64,000 nt of DNA from Oscillospiraceae bacterium. Lineage in GTDB: Bacteria; Bacillota; Clostridia; Oscillospirales; Ruminococcaceae. Under the pieces are notes generated by a model. It had not been told where the DNA came from. It saw only the letters and a program-made list of their open reading frames with translations, and searched no databases. A program made the position numbers and the translations under genes. The stretch spans positions 29,380 through 93,379 of the forward strand of contig JAFTVU010000017.1 of the NCBI GenBank assembly GCA_017465665.1, written 5' to 3'. Below, piece after piece: positions 42,470 to 50,559 of the stretch. How positions within the stretch are numbered: position 1 is the stretch's first letter; each line of letters opens with the position of its first letter.

Positions 42470-42510
42470 AGCCGTGTAGTAGGAAGCTTACCTGCTGTGC
42501 GGCTTTTTTG
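42470..42510 (+). terminator. Terminator after small membrane protein
   Basis: AGCCGTGTAGTAGG pairs imperfectly with ACCTGCTGTGCGGCT, followed by TTTTTT. Confidence 0.85.
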
Positions 42511-42520
42511 TTTCCTTTCA

Positions 42521-42549
42521 TTGACAGAAAGCAGTATTTGTGATACAAT
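42521..42549 (+). promoter_or_regulatory. Promoter of Sel1/TerY-C/kinase operon
   Basis: TTGACA and TACAAT, 17 bases apart, lie 40 bases before the first gene and directly after the previous terminator. The operon is thus an independent transcription unit. Confidence 0.75.
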
Positions 42550-42588
42550 AATAATATATATCAACTTTTAAAATGGGAGGTGTGCGGT

Positions 42589-43872
42589 ATGCAGTGCGGA
42601 AGATGCGGACGTGAATTTGATTACGGCAGGCAGGACTTCTGCGGTTACTGCAAGACCGTCCATACCCCTGAGGGAGAACCGATACGCGATATCATCGGTG
42701 TTGTGGGATATATCGCACAGCGATTTGGTCCTGAGGTGCTGCTGAATGTACGAAGAACGGACGCGCTGGTTGCCGATATCTTCCCAAAGGAGAACGCCAT
42801 CCGCCGTCAGATATTCGTGGCACTGTATGATGGCTGTGCAAAGAAGCTTGTCGGAGTAAAGGGAAAGCCTTTTGAGGTGCGCTGTGCCGCAGCGGCAAGG
42901 TGCGTGAAGTCCCTGCGAGATGAGGTAGGTCTGAAAGGCAAATATGCTGCTGATGCTGTGGAGGCTATAGGTCAGGCATTGGGCTGTGAGATAGCGTTCA
43001 AGCGCCCTGAGGAAACACCTGTTTCCGTCACCGAGGAAAAGAAAAACATCACGGATGCCGCAGAGCAGTATAGCTTAGGCAGACATTTTGACAGAATAAA
43101 GGATTATGACAGAGCGCTCTACTGGTTTGAGCAGTCTGCGCTTCAGGATTGCGGAGAGGCTCAGTATTATGTAGGCTTCTATCGTCTTGAGGGCAGAGGC
43201 GGCGCTCAGAATGTGGAGCAGGCATGGGAATGGTTCCTGCGTGGAGCGGAAAACGGCATTCCTGCGGCTCAGCACATGGCGGCGCAGTTTCTGGCAGAGG
43301 GAATCTCCTGCGAAAGAGATGAAGCGGCAGCGTTCAACTGGTTTATGGAAGCTGCAAGAGCAGGCTATGATGAAGCGATAAATGTTATTGCTCTGTGTTA
43401 TGAGAATGGCGTATATGTTTCTCAGAATGCTGAGATAGCCCGCAAATGGCGCGATGGCACTATACATACGGACGAATACACCGAGGAGCAGAGCGAGCAG
43501 CCCCAGCCTCTTTCCGATGACGGAGAGGAGCTGTATCAATCCGCAAGGCGTTGTCTTTCGGAGCAGGATTTTGAGGGCGCAGCGATGTTTTACAAACGCG
43601 CGGCTGAGCTGGGTCATGCGAGAGCGCAGTGCAGCTACGGAAAGTGTCTGTATCTTGGCAGCGGAGTGGCTATCAATCATGCGGCGGCGTTTGCATGGTT
43701 CACAAAGGCGGCGGAGCAGAATCTGGATATAGCCCAGTATAATCTCGGAATAATGTACCTCAAGGGTACTTACGTTGAAAAGAACATGAATGAAGCAAGG
43801 AAGTATTTCTCACTCGCTGCAAAGAACGGCCACGAGGAAGCGGAAAAGATCCTTGCGAAACTGAATAGATAA
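42589..43872 (+). CDS. Zinc-ribbon and Sel1-repeat protein
   Basis: A 427-aa scaffold protein, first gene of a three-gene operon. It starts with a four-cysteine zinc ribbon (CGRC at 3-6, CGYC at about 18-21). A helical domain with the pattern LVADIFPKENAIRRQIFVALYDGCAKKL follows (about 35-140), a motif I associate with clostridial Hsp70/TerY-linked proteins. At least six Sel1-like (SLR) repeats come next, for example ALYWFEQSALQDCGEAQYYVG, AWEWFLRGAENGIPAAQHMA and AFAWFTKAAEQNLDIAQYNLG. Sel1 repeats mediate protein contacts. The start is set by GGGAGG eight bases ahead. Together with the TerY-C protein and kinase it probably forms a phosphorylation complex. Confidence 0.8.
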   Translation: MQCGRCGREFDYGRQDFCGYCKTVHTPEGEPIRDIIGVVGYIAQRFGPEVLLNVRRTDALVADIFPKENAIRRQIFVALYDGCAKKLVGVKGKPFEVRCAAAARCVKSLRDEVGLKGKYAADAVEAIGQALGCEIAFKRPEETPVSVTEEKKNITDAAEQYSLGRHFDRIKDYDRALYWFEQSALQDCGEAQYYVGFYRLEGRGGAQNVEQAWEWFLRGAENGIPAAQHMAAQFLAEGISCERDEAAAFNWFMEAARAGYDEAINVIALCYENGVYVSQNAEIARKWRDGTIHTDEYTEEQSEQPQPLSDDGEELYQSARRCLSEQDFEGAAMFYKRAAELGHARAQCSYGKCLYLGSGVAINHAAAFAWFTKAAEQNLDIAQYNLGIMYLKGTYVEKNMNEARKYFSLAAKNGHEEAEKILAKLNR

Positions 43873-43887
43873 CGGAGGTAAACATCA

Positions 43888-44241
43888 ATGTTGACAGCAG
43901 CAGTAATCCTTACAAAGTGCAGACAGTCCCACAACCTTTTCGGTATCCGTACCGAGCAGCGCGAGGATGGCGCATGGTATGCAACATGGGCGTTCAAGGT
44001 TTCCGAGGGCACGGCGGCACGCGAGAAGTTCGGTGATACGAAGATCAGCGGTAACATCTATGTTACTACTGAATACCCCACCTGTCCCTATTGCGGAGCA
44101 AAGGGCTTCTTCCAGTGTGCGGACTGCGGAAAGACAAGCTGCTGGAACGGCGAAAATGAGACTGTATGCGAATGGTGCGGTAATTCCGCTGAGACCGCCG
44201 CAGAAGAGAAGTTTGACTCCATCACCGGAGGCGGCTTCTGA
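43888..44241 (+). CDS. Stand-alone TerY-C zinc-binding domain protein
   Basis: A 117-aa protein consisting of a beta-rich N-terminal part (residues 1-62) and a TerY-C type zinc module (about 63-98) with cysteines in CPYC, CADC, TSC and CEWC. In TerY proteins this module follows a vWA domain; here no vWA domain is present, so the zinc module stands alone. It lies 15 bases after the Sel1 gene (GGAGG site) and its stop overlaps the kinase start (TGATG). The domain identity is from pattern recognition. Its job is probably to bind the kinase or its substrate. Confidence 0.75.
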   Translation: MLTAAVILTKCRQSHNLFGIRTEQREDGAWYATWAFKVSEGTAAREKFGDTKISGNIYVTTEYPTCPYCGAKGFFQCADCGKTSCWNGENETVCEWCGNSAETAAEEKFDSITGGGF

Positions 44242-45521
44242 TGATAAAGGTCGGAGATAAGATACCACTGGAGCTGGGCGGCTATGCCGAGGTAAAGGCG
44301 GTTCTCGGTTCAGGTGGACAGGGTACGGTATACCGTGCTCTTTACCGTGATAAGGAATACGCGCTGAAGATGTACTTCACAAACAAGCTGAAGCGCCCTG
44401 AGCTTTTCAGAGAAAATCTGGCGGCTCTTGCGGATGGCAGCATGGAGTGCGGTTATTTCGTAATGCCTTTACTGCTGACCGAAAACACAAAGGACGGATT
44501 CGGCTTTTTGATGGATCTCATTCCTGAGGGCTATGCGCCATTTTCGGATATCCTCAATGCGCGGGTGAGATTTTCCGGTCTGTATTCCATAGTCAATGCC
44601 GCAATACGAATTACAATGGCTTTCCGCGAGCTGCATAACAGCGGAAAGAGCTATCAGGATCTGAACGATGGCGGATTTTTTATACGTCCGTCTGATGGCG
44701 ATATCAGAATATGTGACTGCGACAACATCGCACCCTACGGCGAGCATCTCGGTATCGCGGGCAAGCCTGGATATATGGCTCCTGAGATAGTTCGTGGCGA
44801 AAAGGCACCCGATAAGCTGACAGACCGTTATTCTCTTGCGGTGCTGCTGTTCCGTCTGCTGCTCAGAGGAGATCCTCTGGAGGGCGGCAGAGTTCTGAAG
44901 AGCGTGTGTCTTACCGAGGAAGCAGAGCGCCGTCACTATGGATTCGAGCCGATGTTCGTGTATGATCCGGAGGATGATTCCAATCGCCCTGTGCGCGGAG
45001 TTCATAACAACATAATCAAATTCTGGCGTATAATGCCTGATTATATCCGCGATGCGTTTACCCACTCCTTTACTGTGGGTCTTCATCAGCCCGAAAAGCG
45101 ACTCATTGAAAAGCAGTGGCTTGATCTGCTGATAAGACTGCGTAATGATATCTGCGCCTGCTCCTGCGGTGCTCAGAGCTTCCGTCAGTCTTTTGAGTCT
45201 GACGATGCAGGCAAGCTGATATGCCCCTGCGGTACGCATTTCGCACCGCCGCTTCAACTTACAGACGGCAGAACCCGTGTTCTGCTTTCGGATGGAACGA
45301 AGCTGTTCGGAGAGGACCTTTCCGTTACAGCGGAGGTAGTACGCAATAAGCTCAACCCCTCGCTGTGGGGACTAAAAAACCACACTGCTGAGGAATGGGG
45401 CTGTACACTTCCCAACGGACAGGATAAGCCTGTACCCGCAGGCTCGGCAGCGCCGATATTTGTAGGGACAAAGATCGTAATGAACGGAATTTCGTTTGAA
45501 ATAAGCGAAAGCGCCGAATAA
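44241..45521 (+). CDS. Divergent Ser/Thr protein kinase of TerY-P type
   Basis: A 426-aa protein with an eukaryotic-like kinase domain (about 10-270), soluble. The glycine loop is GSGGQGTV (23-30) and the ATP lysine is Lys43. The HRD motif is changed to YQD (138-140) with Asn142 kept. The DFG site is DCD (159-161) and APE is kept at 180-182. The YQDLN pattern is one I associate with kinases of tellurium-resistance-type phosphorylation triads. After the kinase comes a zinc ribbon (CSCGAQSF and CPCGTHF, about 310-335) and a C-terminal part (about 342-426) whose strand pattern suggests an FHA-like fold. Its start overlaps the TerY-C gene. Confidence 0.85.
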   Translation: MIKVGDKIPLELGGYAEVKAVLGSGGQGTVYRALYRDKEYALKMYFTNKLKRPELFRENLAALADGSMECGYFVMPLLLTENTKDGFGFLMDLIPEGYAPFSDILNARVRFSGLYSIVNAAIRITMAFRELHNSGKSYQDLNDGGFFIRPSDGDIRICDCDNIAPYGEHLGIAGKPGYMAPEIVRGEKAPDKLTDRYSLAVLLFRLLLRGDPLEGGRVLKSVCLTEEAERRHYGFEPMFVYDPEDDSNRPVRGVHNNIIKFWRIMPDYIRDAFTHSFTVGLHQPEKRLIEKQWLDLLIRLRNDICACSCGAQSFRQSFESDDAGKLICPCGTHFAPPLQLTDGRTRVLLSDGTKLFGEDLSVTAEVVRNKLNPSLWGLKNHTAEEWGCTLPNGQDKPVPAGSAAPIFVGTKIVMNGISFEISESAE

Positions 45522-45533
45522 CAACAAACAGAA

Positions 45534-45570
45534 CGCCCCGAGAAGAAATATATCTTCTCGGGGCATTTTT
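45534..45570. terminator. Bidirectional terminator
   Basis: GCCCCGAGAAGA-AATATA-TCTTCTCGGGGC with T-rich ends lies between the convergent kinase and APH-like genes. Confidence 0.9.
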
Positions 45571-46246
45571 ATGCTGTTGTTTCAACCTCTGCCACGATCC
45601 TTAGTATATCCATATCGATATTTTCTCTGCCGTAAATATCCAGGAAAAGCTCTGTGTATTTATCTGTCTTAAGATTATAATTCAGCGACCAGAGTGCCCA
45701 GTAGATATCTATATGCTTGTCTCCGACACCTGCAAGTCCCAGATCGATAAACGTGCTGAATTTCCAATCATCAAGTATTATATTGGGCAGGCAGAAATCG
45801 CCGTGTATAAAGGTGTCCTGTTTCAGATATTTGTCTTTTTCGAGCTGTGCGTAGGTTTCTATACAAGGTGACACAGGGATGTTATCAATTGGTCTGCTGT
45901 GCAGGAATTTCATCGTTTCGGCAAGCACCCTGCACAGCCGCTCGGGATCATCAAGATAATGCAGGGCATCCTCGCCTTTGGCAGGCAACGTGACCATGTA
46001 CTCCCTGTCAGCTGATATGTAATGTACGACCTTAACTCCCAGTCCGTTGCGGTCAAGCGTTTCGGTCAGCTCAGCTTCCTTTCGCAGCATATCCTTTTCG
46101 GCAATCTTGACATAATAGCCAAGCTCGCTGTAAAGTACTGTCATGGTAGGATGCGAGCTGCTGTCGTACACCTTTGTATCTTTAAATATATAATGAAGCT
46201 CCTCGGGGAATTCTTCAATATTAATTGTGATCTCTTTCTTTTGCAT
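45569..46246 (-). CDS. APH-family phosphotransferase
   Basis: A 225-aa small-molecule kinase of the aminoglycoside phosphotransferase fold. The Brenner-type motif FIHGDFCLPNIILDDWKFSTFIDLG contains the catalytic Asp and Asn and the metal-binding Asp. It is very like the APH(3') pattern HGDxCLPNIIL. The downstream GVGDKHIDIYWALWSL also follows APH(3') in part. The protein is about 40 residues shorter than known APH(3') enzymes, mainly at the N-terminus, and the C-terminus ends early. It may be a housekeeping relative, not a resistance enzyme. A GGAGAA ribosome-binding site is present, 13 bases after the next upstream gene. Confidence 0.8.
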   Translation of the reverse strand: MQKKEITINIEEFPEELHYIFKDTKVYDSSSHPTMTVLYSELGYYVKIAEKDMLRKEAELTETLDRNGLGVKVVHYISADREYMVTLPAKGEDALHYLDDPERLCRVLAETMKFLHSRPIDNIPVSPCIETYAQLEKDKYLKQDTFIHGDFCLPNIILDDWKFSTFIDLGLAGVGDKHIDIYWALWSLNYNLKTDKYTELFLDIYGRENIDMDILRIVAEVETTA

Positions 46247-46259
46247 AGTATGTTCTCCG

Positions 46260-47279
46260 TTATGTCTGAGGCTTTCTGGCGTATAACTCGACTATCGCAC
46301 CGCTGTCGATATCGGAGAGAATAAAGAGCTGTGTATCGCCCGACATCATCAATATACAAGTAACACGCTCCAGACCGAGAGCCGTGCGTATCTCATCCTC
46401 GGCATTCTCGTATCTGTCGGGATCGCCCAGAGGCGGTATCGGCATTCGCCAACTGTTATCCGAAAGTATCTTCATAGCATCTGAAAGATCTGTTCCTATC
46501 GTGAGATCGCCTATCTCCACTTCTGATATCGGCACTTCCACATATATTATCTCTGTTTCGGCAGGCTCGTTCTGCGAGGAAGTCTGTGTGACATCATGCA
46601 CGATAGGTGTACCGTCAGGGAGGACTATTGTTCTGCCATCCAGATGTATCTGTATCTGCGAAAGCGTTTTAGTTTTTGGGTAATACACTACCGTGATATC
46701 AGGCGAGCTTTCGCGGATGATATTACGCACATCCTCCCTCATCACATCTCCGTATACTGTAAATGAAACTATTTTAGAGCCGTCACGCCCTTTCAGATAA
46801 TACGGGCGGCGCGCCAGCCTTGATGCATTGTTATGACCTGTATTGGTGCGCGCTTGTATCTGAGTATTTGTAAGGGTGACGCTTACAGTGCCGTTTTTTA
46901 GATCTTCCATATCCGAGGATATGCCTACCAGTGAGAAGATCACCAGTATCACAGCGATAACAATACCAAAGGTAATGCTTACGCGGTTGCTGTCAAAGGC
47001 GCGTTCAAACTCTGCTGTTGCGCTGTTATCCTGCTCATGACGCTCTGCTTTTATACTTTTCGTATCTTTGTTATGCTGTATTACTTTGCGTATAACGTGA
47101 TATGCCACCAGACACACGCTGAGCACCATTACGATGACACCTTTGATGATACTGTATCTCAGCGCTTCTTCGCCCATGCGCGGCATAGCTGACATCAGCA
47201 GGAACAAGCCTGCCATTACAGCTATATAAATGATCGTTACTGCGTTCTGCGATAAAAATTTCTTTGCATTGCCATTCAT
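46260..47279 (-). CDS. Membrane protein of unknown function
   Basis: A 339-aa protein with three transmembrane segments (about 12-30, 41-63 and 98-118) and a large C-terminal extracellular or cytoplasmic domain of beta and helix mix. Short parts repeat the DISVVYYPK and EVEIGDLTIG style of strands. No family is recognised. It lies between the APH-like gene and a small membrane-protein gene on the same strand with short gaps, so the three may be co-transcribed. Confidence 0.7.
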   Translation of the reverse strand: MNGNAKKFLSQNAVTIIYIAVMAGLFLLMSAMPRMGEEALRYSIIKGVIVMVLSVCLVAYHVIRKVIQHNKDTKSIKAERHEQDNSATAEFERAFDSNRVSITFGIVIAVILVIFSLVGISSDMEDLKNGTVSVTLTNTQIQARTNTGHNNASRLARRPYYLKGRDGSKIVSFTVYGDVMREDVRNIIRESSPDITVVYYPKTKTLSQIQIHLDGRTIVLPDGTPIVHDVTQTSSQNEPAETEIIYVEVPISEVEIGDLTIGTDLSDAMKILSDNSWRMPIPPLGDPDRYENAEDEIRTALGLERVTCILMMSGDTQLFILSDIDSGAIVELYARKPQT

Positions 47280-47301
47280 TGATCCATCCTCCGAGTTCCG
47301 G

Positions 47302-47712
47302 TTAAGTCATTGGCAGCTTTTCATCAAATCCGATATTTGCGGCGTACCATTCCAGCATGGCTACTATAAGGATAAAATGCAGGCACGGATTTACTGCCAT
47401 CAACGCTATACCCTCGCGCACGTTCTGACAGACTATGATGCATAGTCCTATTGAGGCAACGATAGCAAGAAACTCGATCAGCAGCCAAAATTGTGATACC
47501 GTAACGACCAATATTGTTGTTACGATCGCAAGCGCCCACATTAACAGCAGGTTTTTATATAAAGCGGCAAGGTTGGTCTTGAACACCCATACCATCACCA
47601 GCGCCACGGTATTGCATACAGCGACAGGAATTCCGAATATTCCGAGATACAATGAGCCTATCATAATAATGAGCGGATAGACTGATGAATACGCCTTTCG
47701 TTCCGTTGTCAT
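47302..47712 (-). CDS. Small four-span membrane protein
   Basis: A 136-aa hydrophobic protein with about four transmembrane helices (residues about 10-38, 50-68, 70-92 and 100-122). No conserved charged motif is visible inside the helices. A GAGG site precedes the ATG. It is the first gene of a three-gene minus-strand run with the next membrane protein and the APH-like kinase. The family is not recognised. Confidence 0.65.
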   Translation of the reverse strand: MTTERKAYSSVYPLIIMIGSLYLGIFGIPVAVCNTVALVMVWVFKTNLAALYKNLLLMWALAIVTTILVVTVSQFWLLIEFLAIVASIGLCIIVCQNVREGIALMAVNPCLHFILIVAMLEWYAANIGFDEKLPMT

Positions 47713-47723
47713 AAATCACCTCG

Positions 47724-47751
47724 AAAAAAAACTCCCGCCTTGCGGCGGGAG
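47724..47751 (-). terminator. Terminator of BMP lipoprotein gene
   Basis: CTCCCGCC-TTGC-GGCGGGAG followed by eight T on the minus strand, ten bases after the gene's stop. Confidence 0.9.
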
Positions 47752-47761
47752 ATCGGTTATT

Positions 47762-48946
47762 TTACTGCATGATCTCCAGATCGTTCTGTTCAAGATCCTG
47801 CTTTGGTACTACAAAGTTCGGCAGAGTATTCACACCCAGCACATACCAGTCCATGGTGTATACCTCAGCAGGCTCAAGAATACCGCCCTGCTGTATCATT
47901 ATATTGCCATAGACGTTCTTCATTTCGCCGCTGAAGATATATGCGTCGCCGCTCGTCACCTTGGGGATAAGTGCGTCGATTATATGCTGTGTGCCATCGC
48001 GTGCACAGTCAAGTGCGGAGGAGACATTAACGACTCCGTTGGCGAGAGTTCCCACGTATTCTTCTGGCTCCCATGTATCCATCTGCATAGATTTGAACTG
48101 AGCGAGATACAGGCTGTCGTGATCGGTATAGAAATACATAAGCAGATTTTCGTAATCAGCCGCCGTTTTGCTGTAATCCAGATTACCTATCACCTTTATA
48201 CCGTTGCTTTCGCAATATTCAACGGTCTCGGGGGATTCCGTATAGCTGATGATAACATCGCAGCCCTCATCGCTAAGAGCGTCAACAGCGCTGTGTATCT
48301 CACCATCCTGAGTAGCAAAGGCAACGAAAGTTTCCGCGTTCTGGTAGACTATCCTGCTTCCGAGGGCAACTGCGTTTATAACAGGCTTTGTGTACATCAT
48401 GTTGGGATCTACAACTATGCCTATCTTTTCGTTATCGGTGTTATATGCAGCAGCCATTCCTGCGATATAAGCGCCCTCGTAGATGTGATCGGTATAAGCG
48501 TAGACATTCACTGTTCTTGCACGGGCGCCGTAGCTGATGAAATTCACATCCATGTTTTTTCCCGCAACGTCTGTAAGTACATTAGTATACAGCCAGCTGC
48601 CTGATACTATGTAATCGCAGCCCTCGTCCACCAGCTTGTCCACTGCTGCGGAGAAATCGCTGATATTGACGTTATCGATGTAGCAGGATTCGATATCGGT
48701 ATATGCGGAAGCTGCCAGGCGATCTGTGTTTACTCCTGCGGAATAGCCTCCGTTCTCGCATTCGCCGTTGAAAATAAATCCAACCTTAATGGTATCTTCA
48801 GCCTCGGCGGTACCCTCTCCCGATTCGGAAGTGCCTTCTGCTGTCTCGCTGTCCCCGCTGTTGTTATCGGTGCAGCCTGTTAAGCCGCCGAGCATTACAC
48901 AGAGTGCGAGCAGCACGGATATTTTCTTTATCCAGCTTAAGCTCAT
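47762..48946 (-). CDS. BMP-family substrate-binding lipoprotein
   Basis: A 394-aa lipoprotein of the basic membrane protein (PnrA/Bmp/TmpC) family; known members bind nucleosides for ABC import. The signal peptide has a lipobox (GLTGC, Cys25), followed by an acidic Gly/Ser/Thr linker. The domain begins at IKVGFIFNGECENGGYS and shows DEGCDYIVSGSW, EGAYIAGMAAA and KIGIVV. No transporter genes are adjacent. AGGAGG precedes the ATG and a terminator follows, so it stands alone. The ligand is inferred from the family, not proven. Confidence 0.87.
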   Translation of the reverse strand: MSLSWIKKISVLLALCVMLGGLTGCTDNNSGDSETAEGTSESGEGTAEAEDTIKVGFIFNGECENGGYSAGVNTDRLAASAYTDIESCYIDNVNISDFSAAVDKLVDEGCDYIVSGSWLYTNVLTDVAGKNMDVNFISYGARARTVNVYAYTDHIYEGAYIAGMAAAYNTDNEKIGIVVDPNMMYTKPVINAVALGSRIVYQNAETFVAFATQDGEIHSAVDALSDEGCDVIISYTESPETVEYCESNGIKVIGNLDYSKTAADYENLLMYFYTDHDSLYLAQFKSMQMDTWEPEEYVGTLANGVVNVSSALDCARDGTQHIIDALIPKVTSGDAYIFSGEMKNVYGNIMIQQGGILEPAEVYTMDWYVLGVNTLPNFVVPKQDLEQNDLEIMQ

Positions 48947-49226
48947 GTTGGATTACCTCCTGGTATAATTTCTGATAAAAATACAAAATGTATTAAAGTG
49001 CGCAATTATCTTTCACGAAATACGGGTATAATTGCCTTTATATACTTCATTATAACATACTTTGAAAAAAAAAACATCACTTTTTCAGAAATATTTCAAA
49101 CTATATTCAAAATTTCTGTTTCTTTTTACAAAAGAATGTGTTATAATGATATATGTATAATTGGATAAGTGCGCCTGTGCATTCAGGCTGCAATATATGT
49201 TTTATCCCTGAAAAGAAAGGAAAACC

Positions 49227-50546
49227 ATGAAACTCAGAAGAATTTTAAGTCTCGCCGCGGCAGCGGCAATTGCAGTATCTGTTTCGGGATGCTCTGTAAA
49301 GGTCAATACCAATGATTTTGAATCTGTCATTACTTCGATGAAGATGAGTGACGATGATGTTATAGCAAACCCCTCCGGTGAAGCCTATAAGGACAGCGAG
49401 GCGCTGGCGATCGATTACCTGGATTTCAAGAAAGAGTATCTCTACTGGCTGAAATCATATGAAGTGACAGATGACTCAGACGAGACCTGGGCGGATAAGT
49501 GCGCTGCTCAGAGAGAGTCCATTATCACCTATCTTATTAACGAGCGTATCATAAACGACAAGGCTCACGAGCTGGGGCTGGATAATTTCACCGAGGAGGA
49601 GCTTGCTCAGCTGGAGGCTGATTATCAGGCGAATCTGAAGGAGCAGTACGAATACTTCGGCACATATGCTGATTATGGCACTCTTGCAGCAGACGAGACC
49701 ATCGGTGAAGCCCTGCTGCTGGAGCGCGGCGAGCAGGAGTTTGATAAGTACCTTGCCGATTGCCTGCTTACAAAGGATGATCTTCTTATGTGGCAGCGCA
49801 ATGCTCTTATTGTTGAGAAGATCCGAAGTGAGATAACAAAGGATGTTGTGATAGAGGATTCCGAGGCGCAGGATGTTCTGGACGGATATCTTGAAACGAT
49901 AAAGGAGATGTATGAAACAGATCCCGTAAAGTATGAAACAGGCGGACAGTATATGTCTTTCTGGCTGCCTGAGGGCACGCGAAAGGTAAAGCACATCCTT
50001 ATTGCCATGGATGAAATAGATTCCGATGAGATCGCATATATGCGCGAAAGCGGAGATATCGAGGGGGCTGATGCTCTCAGGGCGGAAAAGCTTGCTCCGC
50101 TTGAGCAGCAGGCCACCGAGATCATCAATATGCTGGATAACGGCGCTGATTTCGATGAGCTGATAAAGGAGTACAGCGCGGACGCCGCAGGCTCTGCCAT
50201 GTATCCTGACGGATACACCGTCATCCCTGACAGCGTGGGCTATGTGCAGGAATTTGTTGAAGCCGCTTATGCAATAGAGAGCAAGGGCGATTATATCCTT
50301 GCTGCTACAGATTACGGCTGGCATATCGTGATGTATGCGGATGACGCGGAGATCTCTCAGGAAACTCTTGATATGTATAAGGGATATGTAATGGAAACGC
50401 TTGTGGATACAGCAAAGGCCGAGAAATTCAACAGCACTCTGTTTCAGTGGCAGCAGGAATACGGCTACGAGATAGATTACGAGGCGCTGGCGCTTCCCGA
50501 GCCTGTTGATACGGCGGAAGCAGCTACTGCCGAAGCAGCAGAATAA
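49227..50546 (+). CDS. Parvulin-like foldase lipoprotein (PrsA/SurA type), first copy
   Basis: A 439-aa exported lipoprotein (lipobox VSGC, Cys22) expected to help fold secreted proteins outside the membrane. The N-terminal SurA/PrsA-like helical part runs to about residue 240 (ESIITYLINERIINDKAHELGL). A parvulin domain follows with RKVKHILIAMDE, a long charged insertion (about 275-305), FDELIKEYSADA and ATDYGWHIVMY. It ends in an Ala/Glu-rich tail. A TATAAT box lies at about 49142. It is followed after 13 bases by a paralog of similar length, so the two form an operon. Confidence 0.85.
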   Translation: MKLRRILSLAAAAAIAVSVSGCSVKVNTNDFESVITSMKMSDDDVIANPSGEAYKDSEALAIDYLDFKKEYLYWLKSYEVTDDSDETWADKCAAQRESIITYLINERIINDKAHELGLDNFTEEELAQLEADYQANLKEQYEYFGTYADYGTLAADETIGEALLLERGEQEFDKYLADCLLTKDDLLMWQRNALIVEKIRSEITKDVVIEDSEAQDVLDGYLETIKEMYETDPVKYETGGQYMSFWLPEGTRKVKHILIAMDEIDSDEIAYMRESGDIEGADALRAEKLAPLEQQATEIINMLDNGADFDELIKEYSADAAGSAMYPDGYTVIPDSVGYVQEFVEAAYAIESKGDYILAATDYGWHIVMYADDAEISQETLDMYKGYVMETLVDTAKAEKFNSTLFQWQQEYGYEIDYEALALPEPVDTAEAATAEAAE

Positions 50547-50559
50547 GGGAGGTGCGGAT

